Origin: Lepas anatifera
Lineage: Eukaryota > Arthropoda > Thecostraca > Lepadidae
Direction of reading: 5' to 3'
Assembly (NCBI GenBank): GCA_034440635.1
Contig: JAOTON010000200.1
Coordinates: forward strand, 434,001-498,000
Length of the DNA stretch: 64,000 nucleotides
Shown here one piece after another: positions 11,001 to 24,213 of the stretch. Under the pieces are notes generated by a model. That model saw nothing but the letters and a program-made list of their open reading frames with translations, did no database searches and had not been told where the DNA came from. The position numbers and the translations under genes are program-made. The first letter of the stretch is position 1; every line of letters starts with the position of its first letter.

Positions 11001-12479
11001 GGAAAAGCTCTGGAAACCTATATGGAGTAAAAATATGGTAAAGGAGGAGGAAGAGGATTACGTTTTTTTTAAAGTGTAACTTTGATAATGTTATTTAGTG
11101 TGTCTTGATGCTCCAATATATGAATGTACATATATACAATACAACAATATATGAGGAGTGTTGCGTATTCATAACCATCCTGCGCACGCATTAATATCCA
11201 AAATATGTTGACAGAATATCTAAAACCCTAGTTTGAAATTGTAATATAACGATGAAAAGTAATCGTTGGGCACAAAACGCAAACAGCCACCTGGCGCTGC
11301 AACTCTTCCTCTGCAGCTCGATCCCCTTGCGTGGAAGTTCATGATGTATGTGTATAGCCGGGTATGTAAGTATTCGTGCACCCGGCGCCGTGCGTATCCC
11401 TGGCTTAACCAGTCTGCCACTCTTTTGGGTATCACGCCCAAAAAGTCCAGTAAAAATAGCATCGAACTTGGAATGATTTGCAATTTGTGGCCTCAGATAT
11501 CGGTCTGGTATACTAAAGACCATAGTAGAAAAAACACGTTTCGAAAATATTGAATTACTAGCATACTAAACACTAAAACATACTAAATCACTCTATACTA
11601 AATTTCTGAGATACAAACGCATATAGCCTGGTTACCAGACATTCTGCAATGTGCTCGGCTCAGCGGCTGACAAAACGTTTTTTAGACTGTCAGGCAATAG
11701 TTTTTGTACATTTATTTACCAACGGGGCAGCCCAGCATCATCCCTATCACGTCACTTTTGTGGTTGTGCTTTCTTCACCCCGAGACAGCACGTGCGGTGT
11801 GGTTCATCAATCTTTGAAATCGCTTATTTCAAAGAGTGTTGCAGCTGCTTGCTTGATATTTTTTGCAGTAAGTCATAAGATACAAGAAAGTAGGATGACA
11901 CCTTAATTACTATTGAATATAACTTACTGTAGCCCCACTAGTTTGGGTTTTGGGCTCTTGTGCGCATCGTCCTTTGGCAGCAGTACGGTTATTTTGGAGG
12001 CTATTTTGATCCTTGGAAATTAGTTTGAAGAAAATTGAGGAAAGCGAAGGAATTGAATTCTCAGGGGAACACAATCCTCTATCCATTAAGCTGTAAGTTT
12101 AAGTGTAAAGAAAACAACCATTGGCTTATTATGCAAAGCCCTACGTCCTGGAAGCCTTAAAATCAAGCCTAACAGCACGTCAAAATCTGTCCTGCATTGC
12201 AGGTACAAATGTACTAAGAGAGTCATTGACTCAGATTAATTGTGACGGGTCAAGTTTTAATCGGAACAATAACCAATCTTATTCTAGCGTCTGTTCTCAA
12301 ATATCCATAAGACATGCCTAATCCTGTTTGTGTGGGGTGAGTCAGAAATTAAAAAAGAGGGTTCATGCAAACAAGATGACGATCTCACCCTCAGCCATTT
12401 TTATATTTTGCACATTCATGGCTGTATAGTCACTTCGGGCGCTGTAAACGATTCGAGTTTTGTCTCTGATCAATTTTAC
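11001..12479. other. Unassigned non-coding stretch
   Basis: No gene seen. It includes the 3' tail of the retrotransposon (AGGAGGAGGAAGAGG then an A/T-rich run near 11060). Short open frames at 11266-11553 and 11649-11906 show no known motif. Confidence 0.4.
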
Positions 12480-13379
12480 ACATCTGACGAAATTTTTAGT
12501 TCAGGTCATGTCAGGTCAAGGAGCTATTCAAGGTCAAGTGACCCGACCTCAAAACCTAAAATCACGAGTTTGAAGCGGCGCCCAGGCAACATCAGCGAAC
12601 CGATCAGTTTGAAACTTCCACAATATGATAAGGTTATTAGTGTCTACAAATCACCTATCTCGGAATTTCGATGTTATTGACCTAAGGTGGGGCCAATTTT
12701 TTGGTCACCCCATTATAAGTCTATGGTGAAAAATAGAATGGGCTCGTTTTCAGTAAATGCTGAATAGATAAAGCTGAAAATCCTCAAACCGTCTATTCTA
12801 ACCACGATCTTGACCATAAAGCTGAGTTTTTGAGCATCTGACTTCTCAAAGGTCATTGTCAGGTCACGGGAGCTTAGAGTGATTGTTTTGCGAATATCTT
12901 CTCACTGAATTGAGATAAAGCTCCCATTTTGCTTGCATCGTGCTTATATTATCACGGGGAGTCGATTAATATGCAACATGGTCATACCAGGTCACTCTGT
13001 GACCCTGACCTAGCTCGAGGTCAGGTCATTTTCACTATTTAATCTAACAAGGTCATATTTTACATCAGTCGGATTTACCACAATGAGAGGAATCCAATGA
13101 TGCATACAAATTTGCTCTAGCTCCCCTGAGGGCAGATCTAGAGGGAGAAACGTACACTGCTCTGTTGTAAGCCTATGGAACCTTCTTTGACCTATGCTGA
13201 CCTCAATATTGACCTGACATAAAAATCATTCGTATAAAATCTCTTCGTTTTGTCAAGAGCTTTCGAACACTACCCGTAATTTTCTTTTAGCTTTCGTGGG
13301 GAATGAGATACGGAGGGGGCAAAAATCACCTCCCCAGCGTGGCGCGTCATGCCAGGGACCCCAGTGGGGCGCGTGTTAA
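12480..13379 (+). repeat. AGGTCA-rich repeat, copy E (left-truncated relative of 2686-3706)
   Basis: From about 12495 it matches 2825-3706 closely (for example GAAGCGGCGCCCAGGCAACAT and AACTTCCACAATATGATAA). It ends with the same GGGGCGCGTGTTAA right terminus, with TTAA at 13376-13379. The left terminus of the 2686 copy is absent here, so no complete TIR pair exists. Non-coding. Confidence 0.75.
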
Positions 13380-14209
13380 GAGATAGGGCATTGCGCACTT
13401 GAAAGTCTGGCGCAAAGCGAGTGAAAGGAGATGCAACTACTCTGCTTGCAAAGTAACCCAGTCAGCCTATTAATTTATTCCAGCTATCGAACATGTTTCG
13501 GACGAACTTTGTCCCAACAGTTATATCAATGGAGTGCAGATTGTGACTCCGTAACTACTTTGTCCTGGCATTGAACAACATTTTAATTCGTAGGTGTTCG
13601 AATACTTGCTGAATCGGTATTTAGATTCACACACAAAAGTATGAATAGTTCTGAACAAAATGGTACCAATCCTATCTCTGCAAAGCTCCTTACTTGTGTA
13701 GACACATTCCGAATGTATTGCAACGTCCAATTGATTGAGCCCCGCTTGTCTCAGATTCGTCGTGTCATTGTCACAGCCTTTGCCCGGAAGGTATGTACCT
13801 GGAAGGATTGCAAATAATCATAGCTCAATTTTATGAAGACCATATTCACATTTCATTTTGTTCTCGTGGAGACAGCAGTGAAGTCACAATACGCTGACAT
13901 CTCCTCCAACGCCGGCGTTACCTCGCACGTTCGCCCTGAGGTGATCCAGGTCACGTGACGCGGACCACCTCGCGGGCTGGGGTTCGGTTAGCAACAACAG
14001 GGCAGCTGAACTGAATTGGCAGAGCTATTTGTGGCACAGACTACAAGGTTTGTACAAGGTGGTGGCGTTAACGGCACATGTTGTCCCGAGTCCTGGAAGA
14101 ATTCGCGGAACGCTGAAGCAAAAAAAAAACATAATTAGCGTCACATGTGAAATAGATGTGTTTGCAAAGCCCTCACCTGAAACAAATTAGACTTTGGGTC
14201 TAGACATCT

Positions 14210-14243
<34 letters not shown>

Positions 14244-15836
14244 AATCATTGGCTGACACGAGGGCCTATACAGGCTGGTTTATTAATTGTTGTGTTTGAC
14301 CACTGCTTTGTTTGCATGTGAACTAGGGCCGGGATTTTGTAAAATATTTTACGGGGAATTCCTTGGGAACGTGCAAGTATGAAGACGGACCTGAAACACA
14401 AAATGTGGATAACTTTTGCCAGTTTAGCTGACTAAATCAGCTCTCACTATGATGCAAAGTCCGGTAGGTTCATATGTAGGATTGTTAGACTACCTGGCCA
14501 GCTTTTTAACCATACAATTGAATCCGAGACACATAGCTTGACTGCTAGCAATCCTAAATTGCAAGCCAACCCCTAGAAAGCTGAAACCGTACACATTTTT
14601 ATTAGGAAAGGTTTCAGAACCGTGAATTGTTTTTGTATTTCCGTGTGCCTGGTAAAATGGGATATTATGAAGTCGCCCTCCAATCCTAAGCCATAAAATC
14701 CCGCACGAAAGCAAGACAATAATTTAGACCGATACAGGGCCATAGTTTGATTATCTATCTCGACTTTGTTGCTGACATCATTTGGAGAGGCTGAGTGTCC
14801 CAGTTTGTTAAATGTTAAACGTTTCACTCATCCGCGTGACGTTTAAGCTCGTTTCCTCAAGAGCTGGAAAGGTGATGGATGACATGAATGACATGGTGGG
14901 CTAGGTCATTACCGATGCGACAGACAGCGTTATGTTTGGAACAGTAGCAAGTTAAGACAGGTGGTACATTTTCGTCATTATGCTGTCATGTAATGCTAAG
15001 ACAGGCAAAGGTGTCAACATTAATTTTTCACTGAGGGAAGGAATCCCCAACCAGTGGTGACCGGGAAGCGAGGCTCGAACATGCTGACTGTCTTTGGAAA
15101 GGCTGCCGGTGTTCTCCACCAATATCGACACTAGAAACATTTACGTAGCCCTACACAGTTGGTAGGGAGAAAGTACAAGATACAGTGGTCGGGTTTCAAC
15201 ATATTTTTAGAACGTCCACCCAGGTTCACTAGTTTGGCGACTGTTGTCCCTCCATCCCCCTTCCTGCTTGACGCCCATGGGGACAGGTGCACCTGTCTTG
15301 TTATTGTGGTATGCAACATCAAGGTTTGGGCTGTGTTTCGGTCAAGTGTTTATTCATTCATTCACTGGGAGTATCCTCGGAAAGAATGGGAAGTCAGGCT
15401 TCTTGGTTTTACAGTACCATCGCCAGATTTGCAGGCCCTTCAAGAGTTCGAGCTCCAATATAAGAAGAGCCGATATGGCTCTGGGTTGAAGGAGAACGGA
15501 CGCCAACGCCTCACTTTTATCGAGTATTCAAGTGCTATCGTTGAACCTTATTAGGCTTCCACTTGCAATAGATATCCTGATCTATCGCTCTTTCTCGCTC
15601 TTATTTTAGACATCAACGAGTACTTCACTGCAAAACTCCACCTGCTTTTCCTGGGCAGCCACCGGTGAGTTGATGAGATGGAGGCTTACCATTTGGGGCT
15701 AACCTCGGCGGTGTCATCTGGCCTCCGACGAATGCCTCATTTCTCAGCGCGCCGCCGTTCCGTTTGAACCCGAGCCTGCTCTCCTGGCTCCACTGCAACG
15801 CTGTGACGCTGGGTCTTGCCATAAATCCGCCTCATG
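13380..15836. other. Unassigned non-coding stretch
   Basis: No recognisable gene. The frames at 14573-14827 (minus) and 15159-15554 (plus) were examined and show no family motif. One (TG)n microsatellite is listed separately. Confidence 0.4.
14212..14241. repeat. (TG)n microsatellite
   Basis: About 15 uninterrupted TG dinucleotides. Confidence 0.95.
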
Positions 15837-16070
15837 CATAGCCAGAACCAGGGGGTAAGGGGACACTGGACCCCTCCCCCGATCAACCCGCAGTGCCTTC
15901 TCAAATGGTCATGGCAACCCTCTGAATGGTGGATGGTGTACTCCTGAAATATTACCCCCCACCCGAGGATGCGAGCATCGGCGCCACCGCGATGTAGGAT
16001 GTGGTGTCTACCTGATATATTTTTCCGCCCAAAAGTGGCGTCTCCCTAGTCCAGATGACCCCCCCCGCCC
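15837..16070 (+). repeat. Partial short hAT-like MITE (CATAGGCGGATCCAGG family)
   Basis: It opens with CATAGCCAGAACCAGG, a decayed form of the terminus at 30478, 61978 and 22964. The interior follows the 30478 copy in the same orientation (GGATGCGAGCATCGGCGCC, then AAAGTGGCGTCTCCCTAGTCC). The right end is missing; the sequence passes instead into the minisatellite at about 16090. Confidence 0.55.
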
Positions 16071-16089
16071 CGACCAGGACGACAAATCA

Positions 16090-16572
16090 CATGAGCAGTC
16101 ACCAGTCAGACCACCCAGCTACAAATCACACCACCCAGCCACAAATCAAACCACCCAATCACCAGTCAGACCACCCAGCCACCAGTCAGACCACCCAGTC
16201 ACAAATTACACCACCTAGCCACAAATCAAACCACCCAGCCACGAGTCAGACCACCCAATCACCAGTCAGACCACCCAGTCACCAGTCAGACCACCCAGTC
16301 ACCAGTCAGACCACCCAACCACCAGTCAGACCACCCAATCACCAGTCAGACCACCCAATCACCAGTCAGACAACCCAGTCACCATTCAGACCACCAAATC
16401 ACCAGTCAGACACAGACCACCCAATCACCAGTCAGACAATCACACCACCCAGCCACAAATCACACCAACTAGCCACAAATCAGACCACCCAATCACCAGT
16501 CAGACACAGACCACCCAATCACCAGTCAGACCACCCAGTCACCAGTCAGACCACCCAATCACCAGTCAGAAC
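16090..16572 (+). repeat. 20-bp minisatellite
   Basis: About two dozen tandem copies of a unit close to ACCAGTCAGACCACCCAGTC, with variants ATC/ACC and AAATCACACC. The period of 20 is not a multiple of three, so a frame through it cycles through three readings every 60 bases. This makes a long stop-free frame at 16055-16642 that is not evidence of a gene. Confidence 0.9.
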
Positions 16573-16642
16573 GTTCGGCGATAGGATGCGGAGAGGTGCC
16601 AACCGGCTCAACATGTGCGGTGGAATAGCAGCCAGGGTATGA

Positions 16643-19600
16643 AGATGTATCGAAGGCTACTTTTCTCATGCTCGTTTTTCTTGCTCTCTATCATTTTATT
16701 CAAAGCTCGGCGCGGCTCGGCTACTCGACTCTGTTTTTGGAGCGGGTTTATGTTGCCTTTGCGGCCACGCACTAAAAAGGATCGTCCCGAAGCTTACCTG
16801 CACCCGAAGCTTACCCTCCTCGAAACAAGAACATAGTTCATCCCAAAAGATATATCACTGACTTCATCACTTGCAAGACCTGACACCTGTATTTATCTGA
16901 ATTTTAATCATGGATAAATGCAGGTGCCTCATGTTCATAGAATGCAGCCTCTATATGTCCACATTTCTACCGAATTATCAGAAGTATGAGGAGATGGACT
17001 CTTACTTACCAGAATTAGCCAGTGCGCAGAACGCAGCCAGAACCTTAGCATGAAGGGGAGGGACACCATTCCCGAAGGGCACCCTAGGAGAAACGGGACA
17101 GTTTTTATGATAACAAAGACCTTGTTAGAGCTTAGTTTACTTCTAATTTTGGGAGTGAGATTAAAAACCTTGTTGGTCGGAGGCGAGACCTACAAGGTGT
17201 GTAGTTGTATGTGACCATACAAATTATTTGGAAGAAGGGAGACAATCCCGTTAAAATTGGGAAAATCAGTATTTTACGTAGAATATCGACCACAATCGAT
17301 CCTGTGGGGCTCAGACAGACGCCAATGGCTCAGTTTCATTTATATTTGACGGCCGAGGTGCACTTTTGTCTGAGCGCTCATGCACAATAGAGTTACAAAA
17401 GCTCAGCGACCGGAAGACACTCGGCTTTTATTCAAGTACATAATGGAGGTGAACATTTCAGCGGCCATGGTGCACTTCTGATCGAAGCACACAAACAAAA
17501 CCGATGTTAAAACGTCAGCAGCCGAGGGCTATCTTCAAGCTAAGGGCAAACACAATTGAGATAGAAAATTATGTGACCATAGGCACGTTTGGAGGCACAA
17601 CAGAGCTACAAATCTGAGCATTCAGTGAAAGCTTTTTGGCTAAGGGCGCGTAAACAACAGAATATGCATATTAAGAGCCGTAGGGCGTTTGGGCACCAAT
17701 AGAGGCATGGCCCTAGGATGTTTAGACTAATCCCGGGGTACTCATAACGACCCTGGTCCGTCAGGTTCGCTTTAAACACCCATATTTTCTATTTTCCCCG
17801 TAACATCTACATACCATATCGCTATACTCACCCTACTAACTTTTGTGAATCAACTCGGCATTTTGTCCAAACGCGCTCCCGAAAACCTGCTATTCCTCCA
17901 TTCCCTCCATTTTCCAGCAACCACTGCGCATCACCGTATCTAACGGCGCCTATTGATATGAATCTGCGTGCTTTCAGCCGGGAATTGGCGCCCAAACGCT
18001 CGGCCATCATTAATTACCGCGCGACGCCGGCAGCAGGATGACGACTGACGAGACATTGCGACACCGCCGCCGCCGACGATCTGGTGGGATAGTGGCGTTG
18101 CTGCGACGGCACCTCTAACCGCGCTCGACGTCAGGCGGGCTCGCCACACCTACAACTGGTCTTGGGCGGAGCGTCCGAGTGAAATGCGTCAACACACAGA
18201 CTGTAAAAAGTTTATTTTGGATGCAGAAGAAGATAGGAGGGGAAGAAATTGCCGCAATCTGAATTCATCGCATCTCAGAACTTTCCCGCGGGCGGGCTCT
18301 CCACGAAATTTGTATCTGTGCAATGTTTTCTGTACTCGAAATAGTGTACCATGTTTAGCTCAGTCTTTTGTGTGGGAGTGCAGTGCTCCAAAGGGCCATC
18401 TCTGGCCCTGTTTGTTATTCCACGGACGCAGCTATGATTGGCTACCGGTAACAAATGCACGCAGTCCCGGCTCCGGGGCGTCCAACTTTTTAAATAAGGC
18501 CAGACTGCCAGAGGCAGAATTCTGCTCCGGAAACAAACCAAACACGCTGCACTGAAGAGATTGCTTCAGATAGTTTTGAAAAAGAATGGGATGATAAGGA
18601 TGTTTTGCACGTGACTGCTATGTAAGAATGTTCTTCAGTAGTCTGCAAAAATGCATTTACATTCACTAGACCTGTCTCTCGGCCTAATTTTTTCGCGATC
18701 TGATGTTTTTATCGTTTTCGTGATGGGATGTTTATTTTGCGTCCCTCTTGTGATTTCGCCCCGGAAGTAGTTTTTGTTTTTCCATAATTATTTTGTAAAT
18801 AACTTTAATTTTTTAGACTCTTAACTGCGTTTTTTCCTTCATCGGTTTTGAACTCTTGTTATATCGCCAGTATTAGTGCTGCAGAGGGCTTTGGTCGTTG
18901 TTTCGTCGGATTTTGAGCCGGTATAAAGTGGTTCACGGGTGGTAGACCGCGCCACAGCGGGCGGTGGTAGTCCGGGGAGTCCAGACCGTGGTCCCAACGG
19001 AAATTGGCTGTGCTTCCGGGGATCAATAAAGCATGTACGTTTGGAAAACTTAAGCTTATAGACGTGTTTGGTGAGGCTATCTTTCATTCCTTATGGAAGA
19101 AGTCCAGCTTGTAGTCCTTCCCTCTGAAAGCGCTCTTTTTGGTCACTATATTCACTTTAAATTCTGTCCACCTCGCTGAATATGTATTCCCATGCCCTAT
19201 TTATGCACTCACTCCCATCGAAGGCAACCGCGAGCCTGATGGTGTCGATAACGCTCAATATTGTCATTTGACCTTTCCCTCAGGACTCCTTTGCTTCGCA
19301 TTTACCTTCGGTGCGTACCACTGATGATGCAGTAAAACGAACGAAAAGCCCCTTGTGTCTTGTAAAAGTGATTTATTCCCGCTGGGGTGTGATCCTGAGC
19401 GGACAAAGGCGGATTCGCGGTCGTTTCCGTGCCTCGCATGTGTTGTTTCTTTTGCTGGTGCGAAACACTGCATTGCAAGCGGCCACGCCTTAAAGCAGAA
19501 AGCATGCAACCCCCGCGAAAACACCGGGAGTTGTGAGAATGTGATCGGCTTATTGAGTCCCTGCACACTGCACAGTCGCTGCTGTATAAGTGTGAGGAGT

Positions 19601-20025
19601 GCGATCCTCCACGCTTCCCGCTTCAACAAAGCACTGCTGGGTAGCCTATCTCCGCAGGCGTGCTCGGCGGAACAGACTACCCAGCTCGGTACCATTGCGC
19701 GTCGTGGCGACGTCTGTCAGCCCAGAGATCCTGGAAGGAAACAAATAATAATGACAGCAAGAACGTTCACCGGCAATGAAGGGGCCGGAGGTCGTCAGTG
19801 AAACTTCGACTCCCCGCTGAAATGAAATTATACTGCACAGACCCATGCTGTCTTCGGATTTTGGCTCCTGATACCATTTTGTTCATTCTTGCGATAAGAA
19901 TGTTAAGTTCTTTTTGAGCCCCGATGAGATGACATATTTTACGGACAAAACTGAGGGGACTGTACCGCCTCTACCCGCTCCCGACACCCCACTGGTGGTG
20001 ATACCATGGACGGTGACGTAGTAGC
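16643..20025. other. Unassigned non-coding stretch
   Basis: No gene recognised on either strand. Frames at 18184-18555 and 19355-19801 (plus) and 19264-19695 (minus) are open but carry no motif I know. A GC-richer patch at 17940-18180 has no clear signal. Confidence 0.4.
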
Positions 20026-20190
20026 GTAGAAGAAGAATAATCGACTTCCACGCCACTGATCCGGGGTCAAGCCCCTAGCGGGTATTCTGCAGAAGTTTTT
20101 CCAATCCCAATAATACCCTCCCAACAGGGTGAAAGTTGGCGGCACCATATGGCCTTAGCAATTGGTGTGTCGTTAAGCCCCAGCTTGGTT
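20026..20190 (-). repeat. Degenerate SINE, tail part
   Basis: On the minus strand the sequence reads GGGTCAAGCCCC-like, then CCCTGTTGGGAGGG, then a tail of the type GGCGCCACCATATGGCCTTAGCAATTGGTGTGTCGTTAA. It therefore matches the tail of the SINEs at 22173 and 59482. The tRNA-like head is badly worn. Confidence 0.55.
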
Positions 20191-20834
20191 TTCTGGTAAC
20201 ACCCTTGCGTAGAAGAGTGCGTGCTACTTATCAGATTTGGTATATGTGCTTCTAGCTCCACTTGACTTCTTTAGCTTCCAGACTGGCCCTAAAAAGACAG
20301 TACATATCACTGGATTAATCTGAGTAAGGTGGAAAATATAAGAGGAAGCAGAATGCCACCGAGCCATCATGGCTGCCAACTTGTTCATAATATTCATGAC
20401 ACATTCAGCCAAGCATGGTATATGGTGTTTTGAGGCGCGAATAACACCAGCATTAGCTTAAAACAATTCATAAGAACTGGAGGCCCACCCCTCCTTGTCC
20501 GACTAATTTCCGAACTTTTTTGATCTGGAGGGGATGGCTTTGTTTCAGCGAGAACTGATGTTTCGTTGACGACTTCCAGAGTCTCCCTCTCCCGCCGATT
20601 TTCCTATGGTGACGTTTTTAATGAGAGTAGGTACATGGGGCGAAGTAGGAAGTGAATATAAGTACAATGACTCAGTATCGTAAAGTGTGACCCGCTGACA
20701 TAACATGAAACATTTAGAATGTGGCAGAATATCCTACCAAAACAAGCATTCTGCAGCAGCAGTATCATTAAAGCGATTTCATTTAGCTTTCTCCTTTCTT
20801 TATATCCTCGAGTGCCAGTAAACAGTGATTCTTT

Positions 20835-20835
<1 letters not shown>

Positions 20836-20879
<44 letters not shown>

Positions 20880-20895
20880 AGAGAGAGAGAGAGAA
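20836..20895. repeat. (GA)n microsatellite
   Basis: Nearly pure GA repeat of about 60 bases with one AAGG interruption near 20877. Confidence 0.95.
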
Positions 20896-21042
20896 AGATA
20901 AAGGTATATTTATACATACATAAAACATCACAATTCAATCATTCCGTGGTAGCCAATGACTAAAAGTAGGAATGTTACATATCATACGTAAGAATACTAG
21001 ACTGAGAACACCAATGCACATGGACAAGAACCAAAGGGCCAA

Positions 21043-22800
21043 TCATGACGGCGGTGGCGTGTACGTACATATTCCTTTGTTGAAGAGCTCTAGCATCTGG
21101 AATTCGGCTGATTTCCTATAACGTTCTGTTTTTGCTAGAACGGTATAAGTGGCTCTCCGTCTCAATGAGGGCCCTGCTGAAGGGCAGGAGGCAGGAGGAA
21201 AGTGTAAGTGTCTATTTAGAGCATTTTGATGACATTTGACAGTGAAGGCTTCCAACAATTTAGCTCTGCGGTTTTTGAGAGTTTCCGTGTTAGTAACTCT
21301 GAGGGCGTTCCGGTAAGTCACGTAATTCCAGCCAAGTATGATACGTAAGGCTCATTTTTGGACTCGTTCAATAGATGTTGGCTCTGAAGAAGTGATTGCA
21401 TGATTCCAAACCGGTGATGCATATTCTCAAATTGGTCTAATGAAGGAGACATAAATCCTAACCATTTCTAGAATCGGCGCGTTGAACTTTCTCAAATTTG
21501 ATAGGATGAATAGTCGCTTGGTAGCTTTTGCGACAATATCTGTAGTATTCACGGCAAATTTCATGTCGCATGTCAGGGTGAGACCTAAAATTTTGGTCAC
21601 GCGAACAATATTGCAAAGGTTCGTGATTACATACAAAACGGGACAGTGGTGATCGAACTCTTGACGTACATATTTTCATCATTTTTGTTTTTGTGGTGTT
21701 AATACCCATTTTGTTTGAGCATGCCCATAGCATCAGCTCGTCTATTGAAGACTGAATGAACGCTGTTGGGTCGGAGTTTTTGGGCGGAACCATCACTAGA
21801 GACAGATCGTCCACATATTTCCAAACCTGGTGTTCAATTGAGTTTCTCAAGTGTTCAAAAAGGTCATTTATCTTGATTTGGAGGACAAAAGGTTCAGTTT
21901 TGGTACCCTGGGGTACTCCAGATGAAATAGTTGACCAGTCTGAGAAAACTTGAGCTTTGCCAGGCTTCGAAGACATTTTTATACATTGCTGTCGGTTCGA
22001 AATAAATGAAACAAAACATGGAACAAGGCTCCTGGGAGTACCTATATCTATAATTTTGTTCACGAGGACTGTGTGGTCAATTTTGTCGAAAGCCTTCTGA
22101 AAATCCACCAGCAATAAGTAAATCGTATTACATTTACGGGAGTTGTCCAAGTTTTTAAGGATGTAATAAAACAATGATAATAATAATTGTTGGGGTTTAA
22201 CGACGCACCGACTGCCAGGATCATACAGCGTCGCCAACTCTCACCCTGTTGGAAGGGATTTTGGGGATCAGATCGACTTATTCAGGACTCCGCCGGGACT
22301 TGAACCCGGGACCGGTGGCTTAGAAGGCAAGGGTGCTATCCACTAAGCCACTCATCCCCGATGTAATCAAACAGACGGATCAAGTAGTTTGATGTTGAAA
22401 AACTTTTCAGGTTACCAAACTGATTTGGGTCAATTTTGGGCCGAATTTCTGACATGCTCCTGCGCACTACAAAGGACTCCAATATTCTACTGAGAATAGG
22501 TGTGATCGAAATAAGTCGTAGTTTTGTGATCGACGAAACATCCTTCTCTTTTGGAATTGGAGATACATAAGCTGTTTTCCTCTGGTCTGGAAAACGACCC
22601 TCTGCGAGGGATTGGTTGAAGATATGGTATAAAGGGGTTGCAACTTCAGCAGCAAACTCCTTTATGAGACGGAGAGGGAGGTCCGTGGATTGGCAACTTT
22701 TCCTAACATGAATATTAGACAGCTCGCGATACAATTCGTAAGGTTCAATGGTTTGAGGGGGTGTTGTCCTGGAAGATAGGCCTGCAGACATGATGCATCT
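21043..22800 (-). mobile_element. 5'-truncated, degenerate LINE (APE-type group) split by a SINE
   Basis: Minus-strand RT pieces occur in order. At 22791-22373 there is an N-terminal RT region with FNQSLAEGRFPDQ, YVSPIPKEKD and LRLISITPILSRILE. At 22159-21458 there is LVDFQKAFDKIDH (block A), SSGVPQGTKTEPFVL and WKYVDDLSLV (catalytic YVDD). At 21321-21043 there is a C-terminal stretch (YRNALRVTNTETLKNRR). The RT boxes fit Jockey/CR1-like LINEs. It is broken by frame changes and by the SINE at 22173-22360, and no endonuclease part is left. Confidence 0.8.
22173..22359 (-). repeat. tRNA-derived SINE inserted in the LINE
   Basis: On the minus strand it starts GGGGATGAGTGGCTTAGTGG (A box) and carries GGTTCAAGTCC (B box). 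It ends in GTCGTTAAACCCCAACAATTATTATTATC. It is flanked by a 13-base near-perfect target duplication, GATGTAATAAAAC (22160-22172) and GATGTAATCAAAC (22360-22372). Removing it rejoins the LINE reading frame. Confidence 0.9.
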
Positions 22801-22963
22801 TTCTTTATGCTATTTGGGTGGAGCCAGTGGCGTTCGTAGGTAACCCATCCGCACTCCCGAGCACAATACCGTACAATTACTCACCATAAATGTATTTAAT
22901 ACCAACTTCTAATCAATATTTTGCTGCTGCGCCGGGAAATAAGCTTTCTCCGAGTCACCATCC

Positions 22964-23242
22964 CATAGGCAGATCCAGGCTCACCGATTGGAGGGGTACA
23001 TGGTCGGTGACACCCTCCAGACCAGGGAGCACTACTTTTGGACGGAAAAGGCCTAACCCATGGGCGACAAATCCTATTGTGAGGGCACCGATACTCGCAT
23101 CCAGGGAAGGGGAGAGGGTGAGAAGCAACATTTCGGGGGTGTCATCGAACTTGCAGGTGGTGCTGTGACCACTTCTGGGTCTGGGAGCGCTGAGGGTTAA
23201 TCGGGGGAAGGGTGCCCCCCCTGCCCCCTGGATCTGCATTTG
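22964..23242 (-). mobile_element. Short hAT-like MITE (CATAGGCGGATCCAGG family)
   Basis: The ends are CATAGGCAGATCCAGG (22964) and CCTGGATCTGCATTTG (to 23242), imperfect inverted repeats. The interior matches the copy at 61978-62233 in the same orientation (ACTACTTTTGGACGG, then GGGCGACAAATCCTAT). The flanking 8-mers CACCATCC and TGGCATCC agree at only five of eight positions, so the target duplication is decayed or the ends are slightly misplaced. Confidence 0.65.
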
Positions 23243-24167
23243 TGGCATCCAGCGTGAATTTGAATAGGTTTTTGTGTAAGGCAGACTGCGAGAAACAGGA
23301 ACTCTGTAATTCTTATTCCCATATCCATGCCAGATAACCATTTTTTGTACGTATTTCTTTTGAATTAAGCGATATTAAACAATCCTTAAGCATGTGCTGA
23401 TTTGATGAAAGGTAAATGGAGTAGAATATGTATCATGGATGTCTCGGAGACCTATATTCCTCCTGGGCTGCCTTCCTCTGAATCAACACTTTTGCGCCAA
23501 CAAACACCTCTCACAACTCATGCTGTCTCCTGATTCCGACTCCTCTCCCCTCGCGGAACTCTACCCAGTCGCTGCATCCCGCAGTGGTAACTGAGTCACC
23601 ATGCCCCAGGGACGAGTGCTGAAGGCCAGGAGCTCGCGTCCGCAGATAAAAAAGCGCAGTATGTTCTGTGCGTTGGCGTGGGAAGTCTGACGAGACCTCT
23701 GCGCGATCATCGCTCGCCCGCCGTGGCTAGGCCCCCAGCGAGATATCGGGTCCCTGCTGCCCCGACTGAGCGATGATGCCCGACTCGGGCAGACTGGGGG
23801 CGATCCCTGGGGGCATCGGCGTCGGACCTTCACACAGAACGGCTCAGAGCTCACCACTTCCCTGAACTGCAGTGCTGCTTCTGTTCTCTGCCAGAGGAAG
23901 AGAAACGTTAAGGAGGGGGTTCAGAGGGGCTCCTGGTTGCAGAGGCCCAGGTGCCGGGTGAAGATCGGGTTATGGTATAAGGCTTGCTAAGAACGCCGTG
24001 GCGCTGATCCACACGAGACGAGAACTGTATAAAGGCCCGTCTTCTCTCCCTGTTAACCGTTACTTTATGGTGGCACCTACCTTTCCGGCGCATACATTGC
24101 TGGCTATCCGTTAAGAGAAGCAAAGCAGGATATTCTATGCATGTATATAAATATTTTATATATATAA

Positions 24168-24213
<46 letters not shown>

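Noticed and set aside
16055..16642. 195-codon plus frame as a TTQSPVRPPSHQS-type repeat protein gene
   Set aside because: The frame is open only because the 20-bp minisatellite contains no stop in any phase; no flanking exon signals.
19264..19801. Opposed open frames of about 145 codons
   Set aside because: Both strands are open over the same bases and neither shows a family motif or splice-site support.
22956..23250. Exact 8-bp target duplication for the MITE at 22964
   Set aside because: The best flank pair CACCATCC/TGGCATCC matches at only five of eight positions.
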